Assembly: GCF_040548735.1 (NCBI RefSeq)
Contig: NZ_JBEPSD010000001.1
Location: 620,001-684,000 of the forward strand
Length of the DNA stretch: 64,000 nucleotides
Direction: 5' to 3'
Source of the DNA: Rhodanobacter soli
GTDB taxonomy: Bacteria > Pseudomonadota > Gammaproteobacteria > Xanthomonadales > Rhodanobacteraceae
Of this stretch, positions 1 to 9,179 are shown piece after piece. The notes beneath the pieces were generated by a model, which was not told where the DNA came from, ran no database searches, and was given only the letters and a program-made list of their open reading frames with translations. The position numbers and the translations under genes were made by a program. Position 1 is the stretch's first letter. The number at the start of each line of letters is the position of its first letter.

Positions 1-639
1 GGACAGCACGCGGATGCGCTCGAAGCTCTCGTCCGACACCGTGTACGGCGCGTGCGGCGCGAACGCGGTGCTGACCAGGTTGTCGCTGCGGAAGCTGTCA
101 TGCACTTCGCTGGCGCGCTCGAAGTATTCGTCCTGGCTTTTCGCCCACGCGGTGGGGAACTCGATCACCGGCAGGCCGACCACCGCGCGGAAACCCAGCT
201 TGCGATAAGTGGCGCCGATCACGTCGGGGAAGAAGTAGTTCTCGTTGGCGCAGGTGGTACCGCCGCGCAGCATCTCGGCCACCGCCAGCTCGACGCCGTC
301 GCGCACGAACTCGGCGCCCATCACCTTCGCCTCGGCCGGCCAGATGTGCTGCTGCAGCCACACCATCAGCGGCAGGTCGTCGGCGAGGCCGCGCAGCAGG
401 GTCATCGGGTTGTGCGTGTGGCTGTTGACCAGGCCGGGGATCAGCGCGTGCTCGCCCAGTTCGACGCGCTCGCGCGGCGCATAGGCGAGCCGCGCGTCGG
501 CGATCGGCAGCAGCGCCACGATGCGCTCGTCCTGCACCACCACCGCGTGGTTTTCCAGCACCACCGCATGCGGCTCGACCGGCACGACCCAGCGGGCTTC
601 GATCATCAGGTCGACGGGCTGTGGAGGCATCTGGCTCAT
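1..639 (-). CDS. mtaD: MtaD/TrzA-type amidohydrolase (methylthioadenosine/S-adenosylhomocysteine deaminase family), 3'-truncated by window
   Basis: The first 213 residues of a cytosolic metal-dependent hydrolase are present; the C-terminus lies outside the window. The N-terminal sandwich segment is followed by LVNSHTHNP, which places the metal-binding HxH at H74 and H76, and by GGTTCANENYFF and FAPHAPY, typical of the TRZ/ATZ and MtaD family. In bacteria such enzymes deaminate methylthioadenosine, S-adenosylhomocysteine or related adenosines. The start is the first ATG, with a weak GAGTGAG-like ribosome site. A 136-bp repeat-rich spacer separates it from the upstream co-directional efp. The substrate cannot be read from this fragment, so other cyclic deaminases of the family remain possible. 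Confidence 0.8.
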   Translation of the reverse strand, partial: MSQMPPQPVDLMIEARWVVPVEPHAVVLENHAVVVQDERIVALLPIADARLAYAPRERVELGEHALIPGLVNSHTHNPMTLLRGLADDLPLMVWLQQHIWPAEAKVMGAEFVRDGVELAVAEMLRGGTTCANENYFFPDVIGATYRKLGFRAVVGLPVIEFPTAWAKSQDEYFERASEVHDSFRSDNLVSTAFAPHAPYTVSDESFERIRVLS

Positions 640-672
640 CGCTCACTCACTCTGCATAAGGATGGATACGAG

Positions 673-772
673 ATGGGGCGGCACACCTTGCGGCGCCCGC
701 CCCATGTTCGTCATCCCTGCTTCAGCAGGGACGGCACGCCGGCAAGGACGTGAGGTTCGCTCACGCGCCGGC
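673..772. repeat. Cluster of three hairpins between efp and mtaD (REP-like)
   Basis: Three inverted repeats follow one another: ATGGGGCGG at 673-681 pairs with CCGCCCCAT at 697-705; TCCCTGC/GCAGGGA with a four-base loop lies at about 714-731; CGTGAG/CTCACG lies at 749-765, flanked by GCCGGC at 738-743 and 767-772. None has a clear T-tract. They could act as a rho-independent-like end for efp transcripts or be extragenic palindromic repeats. Confidence 0.5.
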
Positions 773-775
773 ACG

Positions 776-1354
776 TCACTTCACGCGGCTGTCGTACTCG
801 CCAGTGCGGGTGTCGACCTTGATGACTTCGTCCTGATTGACGAACAGCGGCACGCGCACCACGGCACCGGTCTCCAGCGTGGCCGGCTTGCCGCCACCAC
901 CCGAGGTGTCGCCGCGCACGCCCGGATCGGTCTCGGCGATCTTCAGCTCGACGAACTTCGGCGGCTGCACGGCAACGATGCTGCCGTTGAACAGCGTGAC
1001 CACGCACTCTTCCTCGCCCTTGAGCCACTTCCATGCGTCACCCATCGCGGCCAGCGTCGCCGGCACCATCTCGAAGGTTTCCATGTTCATGAAGTGCCAC
1101 AACCGATCCTTGCCGAGGCCATCGATGAAGGAAAGTTGCATGTCGGTATCGGTGACATCCGCTTCTTCGAAGGAATCGCTGGACTTGAGCGTCTGCTCGG
1201 TGGTGCGGCCGTCCTTCAGGTTGCGAATGCGAATGCGGGTGAACGCCTGGCCCTTGCCCGGCTTGACGAAGTCCGCTTCGGTGATGACCCAGGGGTCACC
1301 GTTATGAAGGATCTTCTTGCCCGTTTTGACGTCATTGAGGCCAAGGGTCGCCAT
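776..1354 (-). CDS. efp: Elongation factor P
   Basis: This is the ribosome rescue factor that relieves stalling at polyproline stretches by binding between the P and E sites. The 192-residue length fits the three beta-barrel domains of the family. The modification loop reads [10 protein letters not shown], putting the beta-lysylated lysine at K34 exactly as in E. coli. The ATG is preceded by GGAG with nine bases spacing. The gene is divergent from epmB, whose product supplies (R)-beta-lysine for K34 modification; this pairing indicates that the EpmAB type of modification is used rather than rhamnosylation or 5-aminopentanol. EpmA is not in the window. Confidence 0.97.
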   Translation of the reverse strand: MATLGLNDVKTGKKILHNGDPWVITEADFVKPGKGQAFTRIRIRNLKDGRTTEQTLKSSDSFEEADVTDTDMQLSFIDGLGKDRLWHFMNMETFEMVPATLAAMGDAWKWLKGEEECVVTLFNGSIVAVQPPKFVELKIAETDPGVRGDTSGGGGKPATLETGAVVRVPLFVNQDEVIKVDTRTGEYDSRVK

Positions 1355-1441
1355 GCGTTAGTGCTCCGGAGTCAATTTCGCCCAATGGGCGGCTAAAATG
1401 GGTGTCTGTCACGGGCTTTGCCGCCCGCTCCAAGGCCCGCC
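1355..1441. promoter_or_regulatory. Divergent efp/epmB promoter region
   Basis: The 87-bp gap between the two start codons must hold both promoters. On the plus strand TAAAAT at 1394-1399 is a plausible -10 for epmB. No well-spaced consensus -35 is evident, so exact start sites are not assigned. Confidence 0.4.
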
Positions 1442-2452
1442 ATGATAACCGCAAGCCCCCATGCCCGCCTATCGTCGCCCACACCCGGCTGGCGCGAATT
1501 GTGGCGGGACGCCATCACCGATCCCGTGGAACTGCTGCAGGCCGTGGGCCTGGGCGGTCGTGCCGACCTGCTGCCGCCGGACGACGCCGGCTTCGCCCTG
1601 CGCGTTCCCCGCGGATTCGTGGCGCGCATGCGCCGCAACGACCCGTTCGACCCGTTGTTGCTGCAGGTGCTCCCGCAGCTGGCCGAGCACGACCAGGCCG
1701 AGGGCTTCACGCTCGACGCGGTCGGCGACATGGCCTCGAAGGCCGGGCATGGCGTCCTGCACAAGTACGACGGCCGTGCCCTGCTGATTGCCAGCGGCAG
1801 CTGCGCGATCAACTGCCGCTACTGCTTCCGTCGGCACTTCCCCTACGGCGAGGAAATCGCCGCCGCATCGCAGTGGCACGAGGCACTGGCCCACGTGAAG
1901 GCGGATCCGTCGATCCGCGAACTGATCCTGTCCGGCGGGGACCCGCTGGCACTGGCCACACACAAGCTGGAGGAACTGACCCGCGGCCTGACCGACCTGC
2001 CGCACATCATCCGCCTGCGCATCCACAGCCGCCTGCCGGTGGTGCTGCCGGAGCGCGTCGACGACGCCTTCATCGGCTGGCTGACCGCCGTGCCGCTGCA
2101 GAAGGTGGTCGTGCTGCATGCGAACCATGCCAACGAACTGGACGCCAGCGTCGACGCTGCCTGCGCTCGCCTGCGCGCGGCCGGCGCCACCGTGCTCAAC
2201 CAGTCGGTGCTGCTGCGCGGGATCAATGACGACGCCGACACCTTGGCCGAGCTGTCCGAACGGCTGTTCGCCGCCGGCGTGCTGCCGTACTACCTGCACC
2301 AGCTCGACCGCGTGCAGGGTGCCGCGCATTTCGAGGTCGACGACAAGCGTGCCCTAGCGTTGATGGAGGCACTGCGCGCCCGCCTGCCGGGCTATCTGGT
2401 GCCTCGGCTGGTGCGTGAGGTGGGCGGCGACGCCTCCAAGCGGCCGCTGTGA
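1442..2452 (+). CDS. epmB: EF-P beta-lysylation protein EpmB (lysine 2,3-aminomutase)
   Basis: A radical-SAM, PLP-dependent aminomutase that converts L-alpha-lysine to (R)-beta-lysine, which EpmA then attaches to EF-P K34. The cluster-binding motif is C121-AIN-C125-RY-C128 followed by FRRHFPY, and the chain of 336 residues ends shortly after the barrel, as in EpmB, without the long extension of catabolic lysine aminomutases. LSGGDPLAL is also characteristic. The ATG at 1442 (MITASP) is chosen over an upstream GTG at 1418 because it has AAGG six bases before it. It is divergent from efp. Confidence 0.93.
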   Translation: MITASPHARLSSPTPGWRELWRDAITDPVELLQAVGLGGRADLLPPDDAGFALRVPRGFVARMRRNDPFDPLLLQVLPQLAEHDQAEGFTLDAVGDMASKAGHGVLHKYDGRALLIASGSCAINCRYCFRRHFPYGEEIAAASQWHEALAHVKADPSIRELILSGGDPLALATHKLEELTRGLTDLPHIIRLRIHSRLPVVLPERVDDAFIGWLTAVPLQKVVVLHANHANELDASVDAACARLRAAGATVLNQSVLLRGINDDADTLAELSERLFAAGVLPYYLHQLDRVQGAAHFEVDDKRALALMEALRARLPGYLVPRLVREVGGDASKRPL

Positions 2453-2587
2453 ACCGGGCCGCGGTCACTGTTCCATGGTTTTTCCGCTGGCGGCTGCTGG
2501 CGGAATCCGTTACAAACACTGATCGCGGCTGATCGCATACCTCTCCTCCGTACCGCCAGCGATGATCAACGGACAGCGTCACGCCCC

Positions 2588-4630
2588 ATGAAAAAAGATT
2601 ACGTCATCAAGATCCTCTTCATCGAAAGTTCGCTGGAAGAGGCCGAGCAGATCATCAGCCTGCTGCGCAATACCGGCATTGCCGTGCGGCCGGCCCGTGC
2701 CACCAACGTGGAGCAGATGCAGGCTGCGGTGAACGAGCTGGAACCGGACGTGGTGATGTTCGACCCGGCGATCACCAGCATCAGCCTGGAGGACGCCGTC
2801 AAGGTGCTCGATGCGTACGGCCGCGACTACTCGCTGCTGGGCCTGGTCAACTCGATCGACAACCAGATCGTGGCGGACCTGTTCGTGCACGGCGCCCGGG
2901 GCGTCGCCTCGCGCAGCCAGCCGAAGCAGCTGATCGCGGTACTGCAGCGCGAGTTCGACTCGCTGCAGACGCGTCGCCAGGTGCGCCGCCTGGAGACCGC
3001 CCTGCGCGAATCGGAGCGCCGTTGCGACGCGCTGCTCGACTCCTCCACCGATGCGATCGCGTACGTGCACGAGGGCATGCACGTGCGGGCCAACCACGCC
3101 TACCTGGAAACGTTCGGCTACGAGAGCTTCGACGACCTGCTCGGGCTGCCGGTGCTGGACATGATCGACTCGGCCAACGCCGACGAATTCAAGTCGCTAC
3201 TCAGAGGCCACGCGCGGCAGGAGAAGACGCCGTCCCAGCTCACCCTGCATGCGCGCCGCGCCGACGGCAGCCAGTTCGACGCCACGGTGGAATTCGCGCC
3301 GGCCACGTTCGAGGGCGAACCCTGCCTGCAGATCGTGTTCCGCCGGCAACTGGTCGACCAGGCCGTGTTGGAACAGCTGCAGCGCGACCCGGTCACCGGC
3401 CTGTTCAACCGCGCCCGCATGCTGGAAGCCATCGACGACGCCGTCACCGCGGCGGCGAAGGGCAAGAAGGGGCAGTCGCTGCTGCTGATCGAGCCCGACA
3501 ATTGGGCATCGCTGGTGGGCGGCATCGGCCTGGGCAAGGCCGACGAACTGCTCTCCGGCTTCGCCGACCGCATCCGTATGCTGCTCGGCGCCGACGATGT
3601 CGCCGGCATGCTCGCCGAGCACACCTTGGGCGTGGTGCTCGATTCGCGCCCGGACGAGGCGATCAAGGAGTGGATCGCCAAGTTGCAGCACAGCGTCAGC
3701 AACGAAATCTTCGATGCCGGTTCGCGTTCGATCACGGTCACCGCCAGCGTCGGCGGCAGCCTGCTGGGGGAGAAGAACGCAAACACCGAACTGTTGCTCA
3801 ACCAAGCCAGCCAGGCCTTGCGCACCGCACAGAGCCTCGGCGGCAGCCAGGTGGAGCTGCACGACCCGGCCGCGCGCGAGAAGGCCGACGAGGAACGCGA
3901 GCGCTACTGGCTGGAGCTGCTGCGCAAGGCGCTGACCGGCGAGGGCCTGGTGCTCTACCACCAGCAGACCATCAGCCTGCAGGATGCCGAAGGCGACTAT
4001 TCGGAAATCCTGCTGCGCATGAACGGCCCGCAGGGCGAGGTGCTGCCCGGCTTCTTCATGCCGATCGCCGAGAAGCACAACCTCACCGGCGCGATCGACC
4101 GCTGGGTGCTCGACCAGACCATCAAGGCGCTGCAGGAGCGCGAGAGCCAGGGCCAGGCGACCACGTTCTTCGTCAAGCTCACCGCCGCCTCGCTGGAAGA
4201 CGACACCCTGCTGTCGTGGCTGGGCACCCGGCTCAAGCAGGCGGCGCTGAAGCGCGGCCAGCTGGTGCTGGAGATGACCGAGAGCAAGGTGATGACCCTG
4301 TTGCGTCCGGCGCAGGAGTTCGTCAACGGCTGGAAGAAACTCGGCGGCCGCTTCGCGCTGGAGCAGTTCGGCTCGGGCCTGAACTCGTTCCAGTTGCTCA
4401 ATCACATCGACGCGGACTACCTGAAGATCGACCGCAGCTACATGGCCGACCTGCCGCAGCACCCGGAGAGCCAGAAGAAGGTGACCGAGATCTGCCAGCA
4501 GGCACGCGAACTGAAACGCCAGACCATTGCCGAGTGGGTCGAGGACGCCACCAGCACCTCGCTGCTGTTCGCCTGCGGCGTGGATTTCGTGCAGGGCAAC
4601 TTCCTGCAGCAGCCGCAGCGGCTGGAGTAA
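2588..4630 (+). CDS. fimX: FimX-like protein: receiver-PAS-degenerate GGDEF-degenerate EAL
   Basis: A 680-residue protein with the FimX layout: receiver-like domain (about 1-125), short coiled segment, PAS (about 140-255), GGDEF-fold domain (about 265-425) and EAL-fold domain (about 435-680). The GGDEF signature is lost (around residue 344 it reads AEHTLGVV), EAL is EIL at 473-475, and the catalytic DDFG is EQFG at 592-595. It should therefore not make or cleave c-di-GMP, but ligand-binding features such as YHQQTISL, LKIDRSY and IAEWVEDA remain. In Pseudomonas and Xanthomonas FimX is a c-di-GMP effector that works with PilZ and PilB in type IV pilus extension. No pilus gene is adjacent; the assignment rests on architecture and degenerate motifs. 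Confidence 0.85.
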   Translation: MKKDYVIKILFIESSLEEAEQIISLLRNTGIAVRPARATNVEQMQAAVNELEPDVVMFDPAITSISLEDAVKVLDAYGRDYSLLGLVNSIDNQIVADLFVHGARGVASRSQPKQLIAVLQREFDSLQTRRQVRRLETALRESERRCDALLDSSTDAIAYVHEGMHVRANHAYLETFGYESFDDLLGLPVLDMIDSANADEFKSLLRGHARQEKTPSQLTLHARRADGSQFDATVEFAPATFEGEPCLQIVFRRQLVDQAVLEQLQRDPVTGLFNRARMLEAIDDAVTAAAKGKKGQSLLLIEPDNWASLVGGIGLGKADELLSGFADRIRMLLGADDVAGMLAEHTLGVVLDSRPDEAIKEWIAKLQHSVSNEIFDAGSRSITVTASVGGSLLGEKNANTELLLNQASQALRTAQSLGGSQVELHDPAAREKADEERERYWLELLRKALTGEGLVLYHQQTISLQDAEGDYSEILLRMNGPQGEVLPGFFMPIAEKHNLTGAIDRWVLDQTIKALQERESQGQATTFFVKLTAASLEDDTLLSWLGTRLKQAALKRGQLVLEMTESKVMTLLRPAQEFVNGWKKLGGRFALEQFGSGLNSFQLLNHIDADYLKIDRSYMADLPQHPESQKKVTEICQQARELKRQTIAEWVEDATSTSLLFACGVDFVQGNFLQQPQRLE

Positions 4631-4672
4631 ATCGTTCCGCCACATCGCGCCCGGATTTTTTGTTCCGGCCAC

Positions 4673-4704
4673 AAAAAACCCGCGGATCGCTCCGCGGGTT
4701 TTTT
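4673..4704. terminator. Bidirectional intrinsic terminator between fimX and rplS
   Basis: A perfect stem CCCGCGGA/TCCGCGGG with a four-base loop is flanked by six A on the left and six T on the right, so it can terminate both convergent genes. Confidence 0.95.
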
Positions 4705-4729
4705 CATGCGGCAGCAACTGCGGAGCGGA

Positions 4730-5128
4730 TTACTCGGCAGCGGCAGCGGCGGCCTTCGCGTTCGCCTTGGCGGCGGCAGCGGCGGCGATGTCTTCCTTGA
4801 TGCGGGCGGCCTTGCCTTCCAGGCCACGCAGGTAATACAGCTTGGCGCCGCGCACCTTGCCCTTGCGCTTCACGGTCACCGAGTCGATGGCCGGGCTGTG
4901 CGCCTGGAACACGCGCTCCACGCCGGTGCCGTGCGAGATCTTGCGCACGGTGAAGGCCGAATGCAGGCCGCGGCTGCGCTTGGCGATGACGATGCCCTCG
5001 AACGCCTGCACGCGCTCGCGGTTGCCTTCCTTCACCTTGACGTTGACCACCACGGTGTCGCCGGGGCTGAATTCCGGCAGCTGGCGGGTGATCTGCTCGG
5101 ATTCGAACTGTTCAATGATCTTGTTCAT
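4730..5128 (-). CDS. rplS: Large ribosomal subunit protein bL19
   Basis: A structural protein of the 50S subunit at the 30S interface. The 132 residues include the family pattern [30 protein letters not shown] near the start and VRRAKLYYLR-like [21 protein letters not shown] near the end. The C-terminal tail is an Ala/Lys-rich extension of about 20 residues, longer than in E. coli. It is the last gene of the rpsP-rimM-trmD-rplS operon, 46 bp after trmD, and ends at the bidirectional terminator. Confidence 0.97.
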   Translation of the reverse strand: MNKIIEQFESEQITRQLPEFSPGDTVVVNVKVKEGNRERVQAFEGIVIAKRSRGLHSAFTVRKISHGTGVERVFQAHSPAIDSVTVKRKGKVRGAKLYYLRGLEGKAARIKEDIAAAAAAKANAKAAAAAAE

Positions 5129-5174
5129 GGCGCACCTGTCGGTTCACGTAAATCGGTATCAAGGGCTGCGGCCG

Positions 5175-5948
5175 TCACTTGGCCGCATCGTCTTGCCGCG
5201 CTCGCCCTTGTGAGGCATGTTCGCGGCGGAATTCGTCCAGCAGCGCACGGGATGCAGCATCCAGCCCACGCTGTGACAACAAGTCGGGTCGGCGCAACCA
5301 GGTTCGTCCCAGCGATTGCTTGAGGCGCCAGCGGGCGATCGCCGCGTGGTCACCGGACAGCAACACCTCCGGTACATCACCCAGTGCGTCGTGCACCGGT
5401 TTTGCATAGTGCGGACAATCCAGCAGGCCATCCGAGAATGAATCCTGCTCGGCCGACTGCGCGTCGTTCAACGCGCCGTCCTGCAAGCGCCCCACCGCGT
5501 CGATGATCACCGCGGCGGCGAGCTCGCCGCCGGACAGCACATAATCGCCGATGGAGAGCTCCTCGTCGACCTCGTGCGCCAGCAGACGCTCGTCCACACC
5601 TTCGTAACGCCCGCAGAGCAGCGCGATGCGCGGCAGCCTCGCCAGCGCTTCCACCCTGCCCTGCGTCAGCCGCGCTCCCTGCGGACTGAGATAAACCAGA
5701 TGCACCGGTTCCGGTGCCGCCGCGCGCATGGCCGCCAGGGTCGTGCGCAACGGTTCGATCATCATCACCATGCCGGGACCGCCGCCATACGAGCTGCTGT
5801 CCACGCTGCGGTGTTTGTCGATGGCGTAGTCGCGCGGGTTCCAGGCTTCCACCTGCAGCAGCTCGCGTTGCTGCGCGCGTCCCACCACACCGACGGCGGC
5901 GCACTGGCGCACGAAGTCGGGAAACAGGCTGACGACATCGATGCGCAT
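5175..5948 (-). CDS. trmD: tRNA (guanine37-N1)-methyltransferase
   Basis: A SPOUT-class methyltransferase that uses SAM to methylate G37 next to the anticodon and so prevents frameshifting. In 257 residues it has the trefoil-knot motifs [13 protein letters not shown] (from about 111) and [14 protein letters not shown] (from about 132), followed by [15 protein letters not shown] with the catalytic aspartate region. The ATG giving [10 protein letters not shown] is preferred over an upstream in-frame start at 5969 because all family members begin there. It is third in the rpsP operon, 33 bp after rimM. Confidence 0.96.
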   Translation of the reverse strand: MRIDVVSLFPDFVRQCAAVGVVGRAQQRELLQVEAWNPRDYAIDKHRSVDSSSYGGGPGMVMMIEPLRTTLAAMRAAAPEPVHLVYLSPQGARLTQGRVEALARLPRIALLCGRYEGVDERLLAHEVDEELSIGDYVLSGGELAAAVIIDAVGRLQDGALNDAQSAEQDSFSDGLLDCPHYAKPVHDALGDVPEVLLSGDHAAIARWRLKQSLGRTWLRRPDLLSQRGLDAASRALLDEFRREHASQGRARQDDAAK

Positions 5949-5981
5949 GATCCTCGACCCTCTGCCCACGACCCGGCGACG

Positions 5982-6497
5982 TCAGAATTCAGGATCCCAG
6001 TCCACCACCATGCGCCCTGCGGACAAGTCCACCGAACGCACATACGAACCCTGGACGAAAGGAATCAGCCGCTCGCGCTCGCCATCCCTCACCACCACGA
6101 CATCGTTGGCACCGGTGGCGAACAGGTGACTGACCCGCCCCAGCTTCACGTCTTCCGTGGTGACGACCTCGAGTCCTTCGAGATCGACCCAGTAATACTC
6201 ACCTTCCGCCGGAGGCGGCAGCTGCTCACGGGCGACGTAGATGTCGGTCCCGATCAACGCCGCGGCCTGTTCCCGGTCGTCCACCCCGGGCAGCTGGGCC
6301 ACCATGCCCTTGCCCTGCGTACGACCCTTCACTCCGGTGACCTGCGTCTCCACACCCGGCGCTGCACCGAGCAGCCACGGCTGGTAGTCGAAGATCCGCA
6401 TGCGCGGCTCGGCCCAGGATTCGATCTTGAGCCAGCCCTGCACGCCGTACAGCCCGACGATGCGTCCGATCAGGACGCGCCGACCGGCTGCAGCCAT
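5982..6497 (-). CDS. rimM: Ribosome maturation factor RimM
   Basis: This 30S assembly factor binds uS19 and helps maturation of the 3' domain of 16S rRNA. The 171-residue protein has the N-terminal RimM beta-barrel ([19 protein letters not shown], residues about 10-28) and a C-terminal PRC-barrel ([14 protein letters not shown], then [17 protein letters not shown]). It starts three bases after the rpsP stop and is co-transcribed with rpsP, trmD and rplS, the usual order in proteobacteria. Confidence 0.95.
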   Translation of the reverse strand: MAAAGRRVLIGRIVGLYGVQGWLKIESWAEPRMRIFDYQPWLLGAAPGVETQVTGVKGRTQGKGMVAQLPGVDDREQAAALIGTDIYVAREQLPPPAEGEYYWVDLEGLEVVTTEDVKLGRVSHLFATGANDVVVVRDGERERLIPFVQGSYVRSVDLSAGRMVVDWDPEF

Positions 6498-6500
6498 GAT

Positions 6501-6755
6501 TCAGGCAGCCTGCTGCTTGCCGGCTTCCTTGACCAGGGCGGCGACCTTGTCGGTCAGCTGCGCACCCTTGCCCACCCATTCCTTGACGCGCTCGACGTTC
6601 AGCTCAAGGCGCTTGTCCTTGCCCGACGCGACCGGGTTGTAATAACCGATGTTCTCGATGTTGCGGCCGTCGCGCTTGCTGCGCTGATCGGTCACGACGA
6701 CGTGGTAGAACGGACGGCCCTTGGCGCCACCGCGCGAAAGACGAATCTTGACCAT
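6501..6755 (-). CDS. rpsP: Small ribosomal subunit protein bS16
   Basis: An 84-residue 30S structural protein starting [21 protein letters not shown], the universal bS16 N-terminus; [11 protein letters not shown] follows. The start at this ATG is chosen over a longer in-frame reading to 6821 because the conserved N-terminus begins here. It is the promoter-proximal gene of rpsP-rimM-trmD-rplS. The 142-bp gap to ffh presumably holds the promoter; no consensus hexamer pair was clear to me. Confidence 0.97.
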   Translation of the reverse strand: MVKIRLSRGGAKGRPFYHVVVTDQRSKRDGRNIENIGYYNPVASGKDKRLELNVERVKEWVGKGAQLTDKVAALVKEAGKQQAA

Positions 6756-6897
6756 GGTAAAACTCCAGAATTGCCGAATGAGCGGCAGGCACACGGGAGA
6801 CGTGCGCGGTAAACGGGGCATTTTAGCGGTTTTTCGGGAAAAGGGAAGACTTTGCGCGCGAACATCGGGGCGTCGCCATGCCTGCCCGCGCCCCGCG

Positions 6898-8277
6898 TCA
6901 ACGCATCGGCGGCAGCCCGCCCATGCCGCCCATGCCCTTCATGGCGCCGCGCATCTGCCGCATCAGGCCCTTCGTGCCGCCCTTGGACAGCTTGGACATC
7001 ATCTTTTCCATCTGCATGTACTGCTTGAGCAGGCGGTTGACGTCGGCCGGCTGGGTGCCCGAACCGCGCGCCACGCGGGCGCGGCGCGAGCCGTTCAGCA
7101 AATCGGGATGACGACGCTCCTTCTTGGTCATCGAGTTGATGATCGCGATCATCTTGTTCATCTCGCCGTCGTTGACCTTGGACTTGACGCTGTCCGGCAA
7201 ACCGGACATGCCAGGCAGCTTGTCCATCAGCCCGGCCAGGCCGCCCATGTTGCCCATCTGCTCCAGCTGGTCCTTCATGTCGTTCATGTCGAAACGCTTG
7301 CCCTTCATCACCTTCTGGGCCAGCTTCTGCGCCTTGTCCTGGTCGACCTTGCGCTCGACCTCCTCGACCAGCGACAGCACGTCGCCCATGCCGAGGATGC
7401 GCTGGGCCAGACGATCCGGGTGGAACGGTTCCAGCGCATCGCTCTTTTCGCCGGCGCCGAGGAACTTGATCGGCTTGCCGGTGACGTAACGCACCGACAG
7501 CGCCGCGCCGCCGCGGGCGTCGCCGTCGGTCTTGGTCAGGATCACGCCGGTCAGCGGCAGCGCCTCGTTGAACGCCTTGGCCGTGTTGGCGGCGTCCTGG
7601 CCGGTCATCGAGTCGACCACGAACAGGGTTTCGATCGGCATGATCGCGGCGTGCAGCGCCTTGATCTCGGCCATCATCGCCTCGTCGACGTGCAGGCGGC
7701 CGGCGGTATCGACGATCAGCACGTCGACCACTTCGCGACGGGCTGCCGCGACGGCAGCCCTGGCGATGGCGACCGGGTCCTGGCCCGCCTCGGACGGGAA
7801 GAACTTCACACCGACCTGTTCGGCCAGCGTGCGCAACTGCTCGATCGCGGCCGGACGGTAGACGTCGCAGCTGACCACCATCACCTTTTTCTTCTTGCGC
7901 TCGGTCAGCAGGCGCGCCAGCTTGGCCACCGTGGTGGTCTTGCCGGCACCCTGCAGGCCTGCCATCAGCACCACGGCCGGCGGCTGCTGGGCCAGGTTCA
8001 GTTCGGTGTTGGCGGTGCCCATCACCACGGTCAGCTCGTCGCTGACCACCTTCACCAGCGCCTGGCCCGGCGACAGGCTCTTGACCACGTCCTGGCCGAC
8101 CGCGCGCACCTTGATCCGCTGGATCAGCGCCTGCACCACCGGCAGCGCCACGTCCGCCTCCAGCAGCGCGATGCGCACCTCGCGCAAGGCCTCGCGGATG
8201 TTTTCCTCGGTCAGCCGGCCACGACCGCGCAGGCGATTGACCGTGGTGGAAAGACGTTGACTGAGCGACTCGAACAT
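6898..8277 (-). CDS. ffh: Signal recognition particle protein Ffh (SRP54)
   Basis: The GTPase of the bacterial signal recognition particle binds 4.5S RNA and signal peptides and delivers ribosome-nascent chains to FtsY. Domains in order: N helical bundle (1-90), G domain with GLQGAGKT at 107-114, DTAGR at 191-195 and [11 protein letters not shown], and the methionine-rich M domain (about 300-459) ending in repeated MGGMGG. The RNA-binding SGSG-like segment reads [11 protein letters not shown]. Length 459 is typical. It is divergent from the CcsA-like gene, an arrangement common in Pseudomonas and Xanthomonas. Confidence 0.97.
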   Translation of the reverse strand: MFESLSQRLSTTVNRLRGRGRLTEENIREALREVRIALLEADVALPVVQALIQRIKVRAVGQDVVKSLSPGQALVKVVSDELTVVMGTANTELNLAQQPPAVVLMAGLQGAGKTTTVAKLARLLTERKKKKVMVVSCDVYRPAAIEQLRTLAEQVGVKFFPSEAGQDPVAIARAAVAAARREVVDVLIVDTAGRLHVDEAMMAEIKALHAAIMPIETLFVVDSMTGQDAANTAKAFNEALPLTGVILTKTDGDARGGAALSVRYVTGKPIKFLGAGEKSDALEPFHPDRLAQRILGMGDVLSLVEEVERKVDQDKAQKLAQKVMKGKRFDMNDMKDQLEQMGNMGGLAGLMDKLPGMSGLPDSVKSKVNDGEMNKMIAIINSMTKKERRHPDLLNGSRRARVARGSGTQPADVNRLLKQYMQMEKMMSKLSKGGTKGLMRQMRGAMKGMGGMGGLPPMR

Positions 8278-8306
8278 GACGGAACCGGCAAACAGGAAAG
8301 TGCATG

Positions 8307-8312
8307 ATTATA
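8307..8312 (-). promoter_or_regulatory. ffh: Candidate -10 box for ffh
   Basis: The minus strand reads TATAAT here, 30 bases before the ffh ATG. No good -35 is seen at 16-18 bases spacing, so this is a -10 call only. Confidence 0.5.
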
Positions 8313-8373
8313 GCGGACGGATCGCCCCGCTTCGCATGCAAGCCGGCATGGCCCTGTGCGACACTGCGCGGCT

Positions 8374-9171
8374 ATGACCATCCACGTTCTGGCCCTGATC
8401 GCCATCGTGCTCTACCTTGCCGCCGCCGCCGGCCTGGCGCGGCCCTTGCTGAGCGGAGGTCAACCGCTGAACCGGCTGGCGCTGGGGCTGGCTGGCGCTG
8501 CCGTGCTGGTCCATGCCGGCATCCTGCTGGGCATGCACCGCGGCGCGCTGGACCTGCACTTCTTCGCGGCGCTGTCGCTGGTCGCGTTCGTCGTCTCGGC
8601 GCTGACCCTGCTGGTGAACGCCTCGCGCCCGGTCGCCGCACTCGGCGTGATCGTGTTTCCGCTGACCGCCGCGCTCATCGCGGTGGACAGCTTCCTGGCG
8701 CCGGCGACCCTGCCGCAACCGATGGGTTGGCAGATCAAGCTGCACGTCACCGTCGCCCTGATTGCATTCGGCGTGCTGTCGATCGCCGCCGCGCTGGCGA
8801 TCCTGCTGGCGATCCAGGAGCGTGCGTTGCGCCATCGACAGTTCGGCCGCTGGCTGCGTGCGCTGCCGCCGCTGACGCTGACCGAGACCTTGCTGTTCCG
8901 CCTGATCAGCGCCGGCTTCGTGCTGCTCACGCTGACCCTGCTCACCGGCGTGCTGTTCGTCGACAACCTGTTCGGCCAGCACCTGGCACACAAGACCGTG
9001 CTGTCGATCGTGGCCTGGCTGATGTTCGGCGTGCTGCTGTACGGACGCTGGCGGCACGGCTGGCGCGGCGCGCGCGCGGTCAACCTGACCCTGATCGGGA
9101 TGGCCGCGCTGGTGCTGGCGTTCTTCGGCAGCAAGGCGGTTCTGGAACTGGTCCTGCACCGCGGCATGTAA
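8374..9171 (+). CDS. CcsA/YpjD-type inner membrane cytochrome c assembly-like protein
   Basis: A 265-residue integral membrane protein with about eight hydrophobic helices, related to CcsA/CcmC-type heme handling proteins. The segment GWQIKLHVTVALIAFGVLSIAAALAIL and the following LLAIQERALRHRQ are typical of the YpjD/CorB-associated group found next to ffh in many gammaproteobacteria. ATG at 8374 is preferred over a GTG at 8356. A role in heme delivery or cytochrome c maturation is a family-based guess; there are no other ccm genes nearby. Confidence 0.8.
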   Translation: MTIHVLALIAIVLYLAAAAGLARPLLSGGQPLNRLALGLAGAAVLVHAGILLGMHRGALDLHFFAALSLVAFVVSALTLLVNASRPVAALGVIVFPLTAALIAVDSFLAPATLPQPMGWQIKLHVTVALIAFGVLSIAAALAILLAIQERALRHRQFGRWLRALPPLTLTETLLFRLISAGFVLLTLTLLTGVLFVDNLFGQHLAHKTVLSIVAWLMFGVLLYGRWRHGWRGARAVNLTLIGMAALVLAFFGSKAVLELVLHRGM

Positions 9172-9179
9172 CCGCACGC

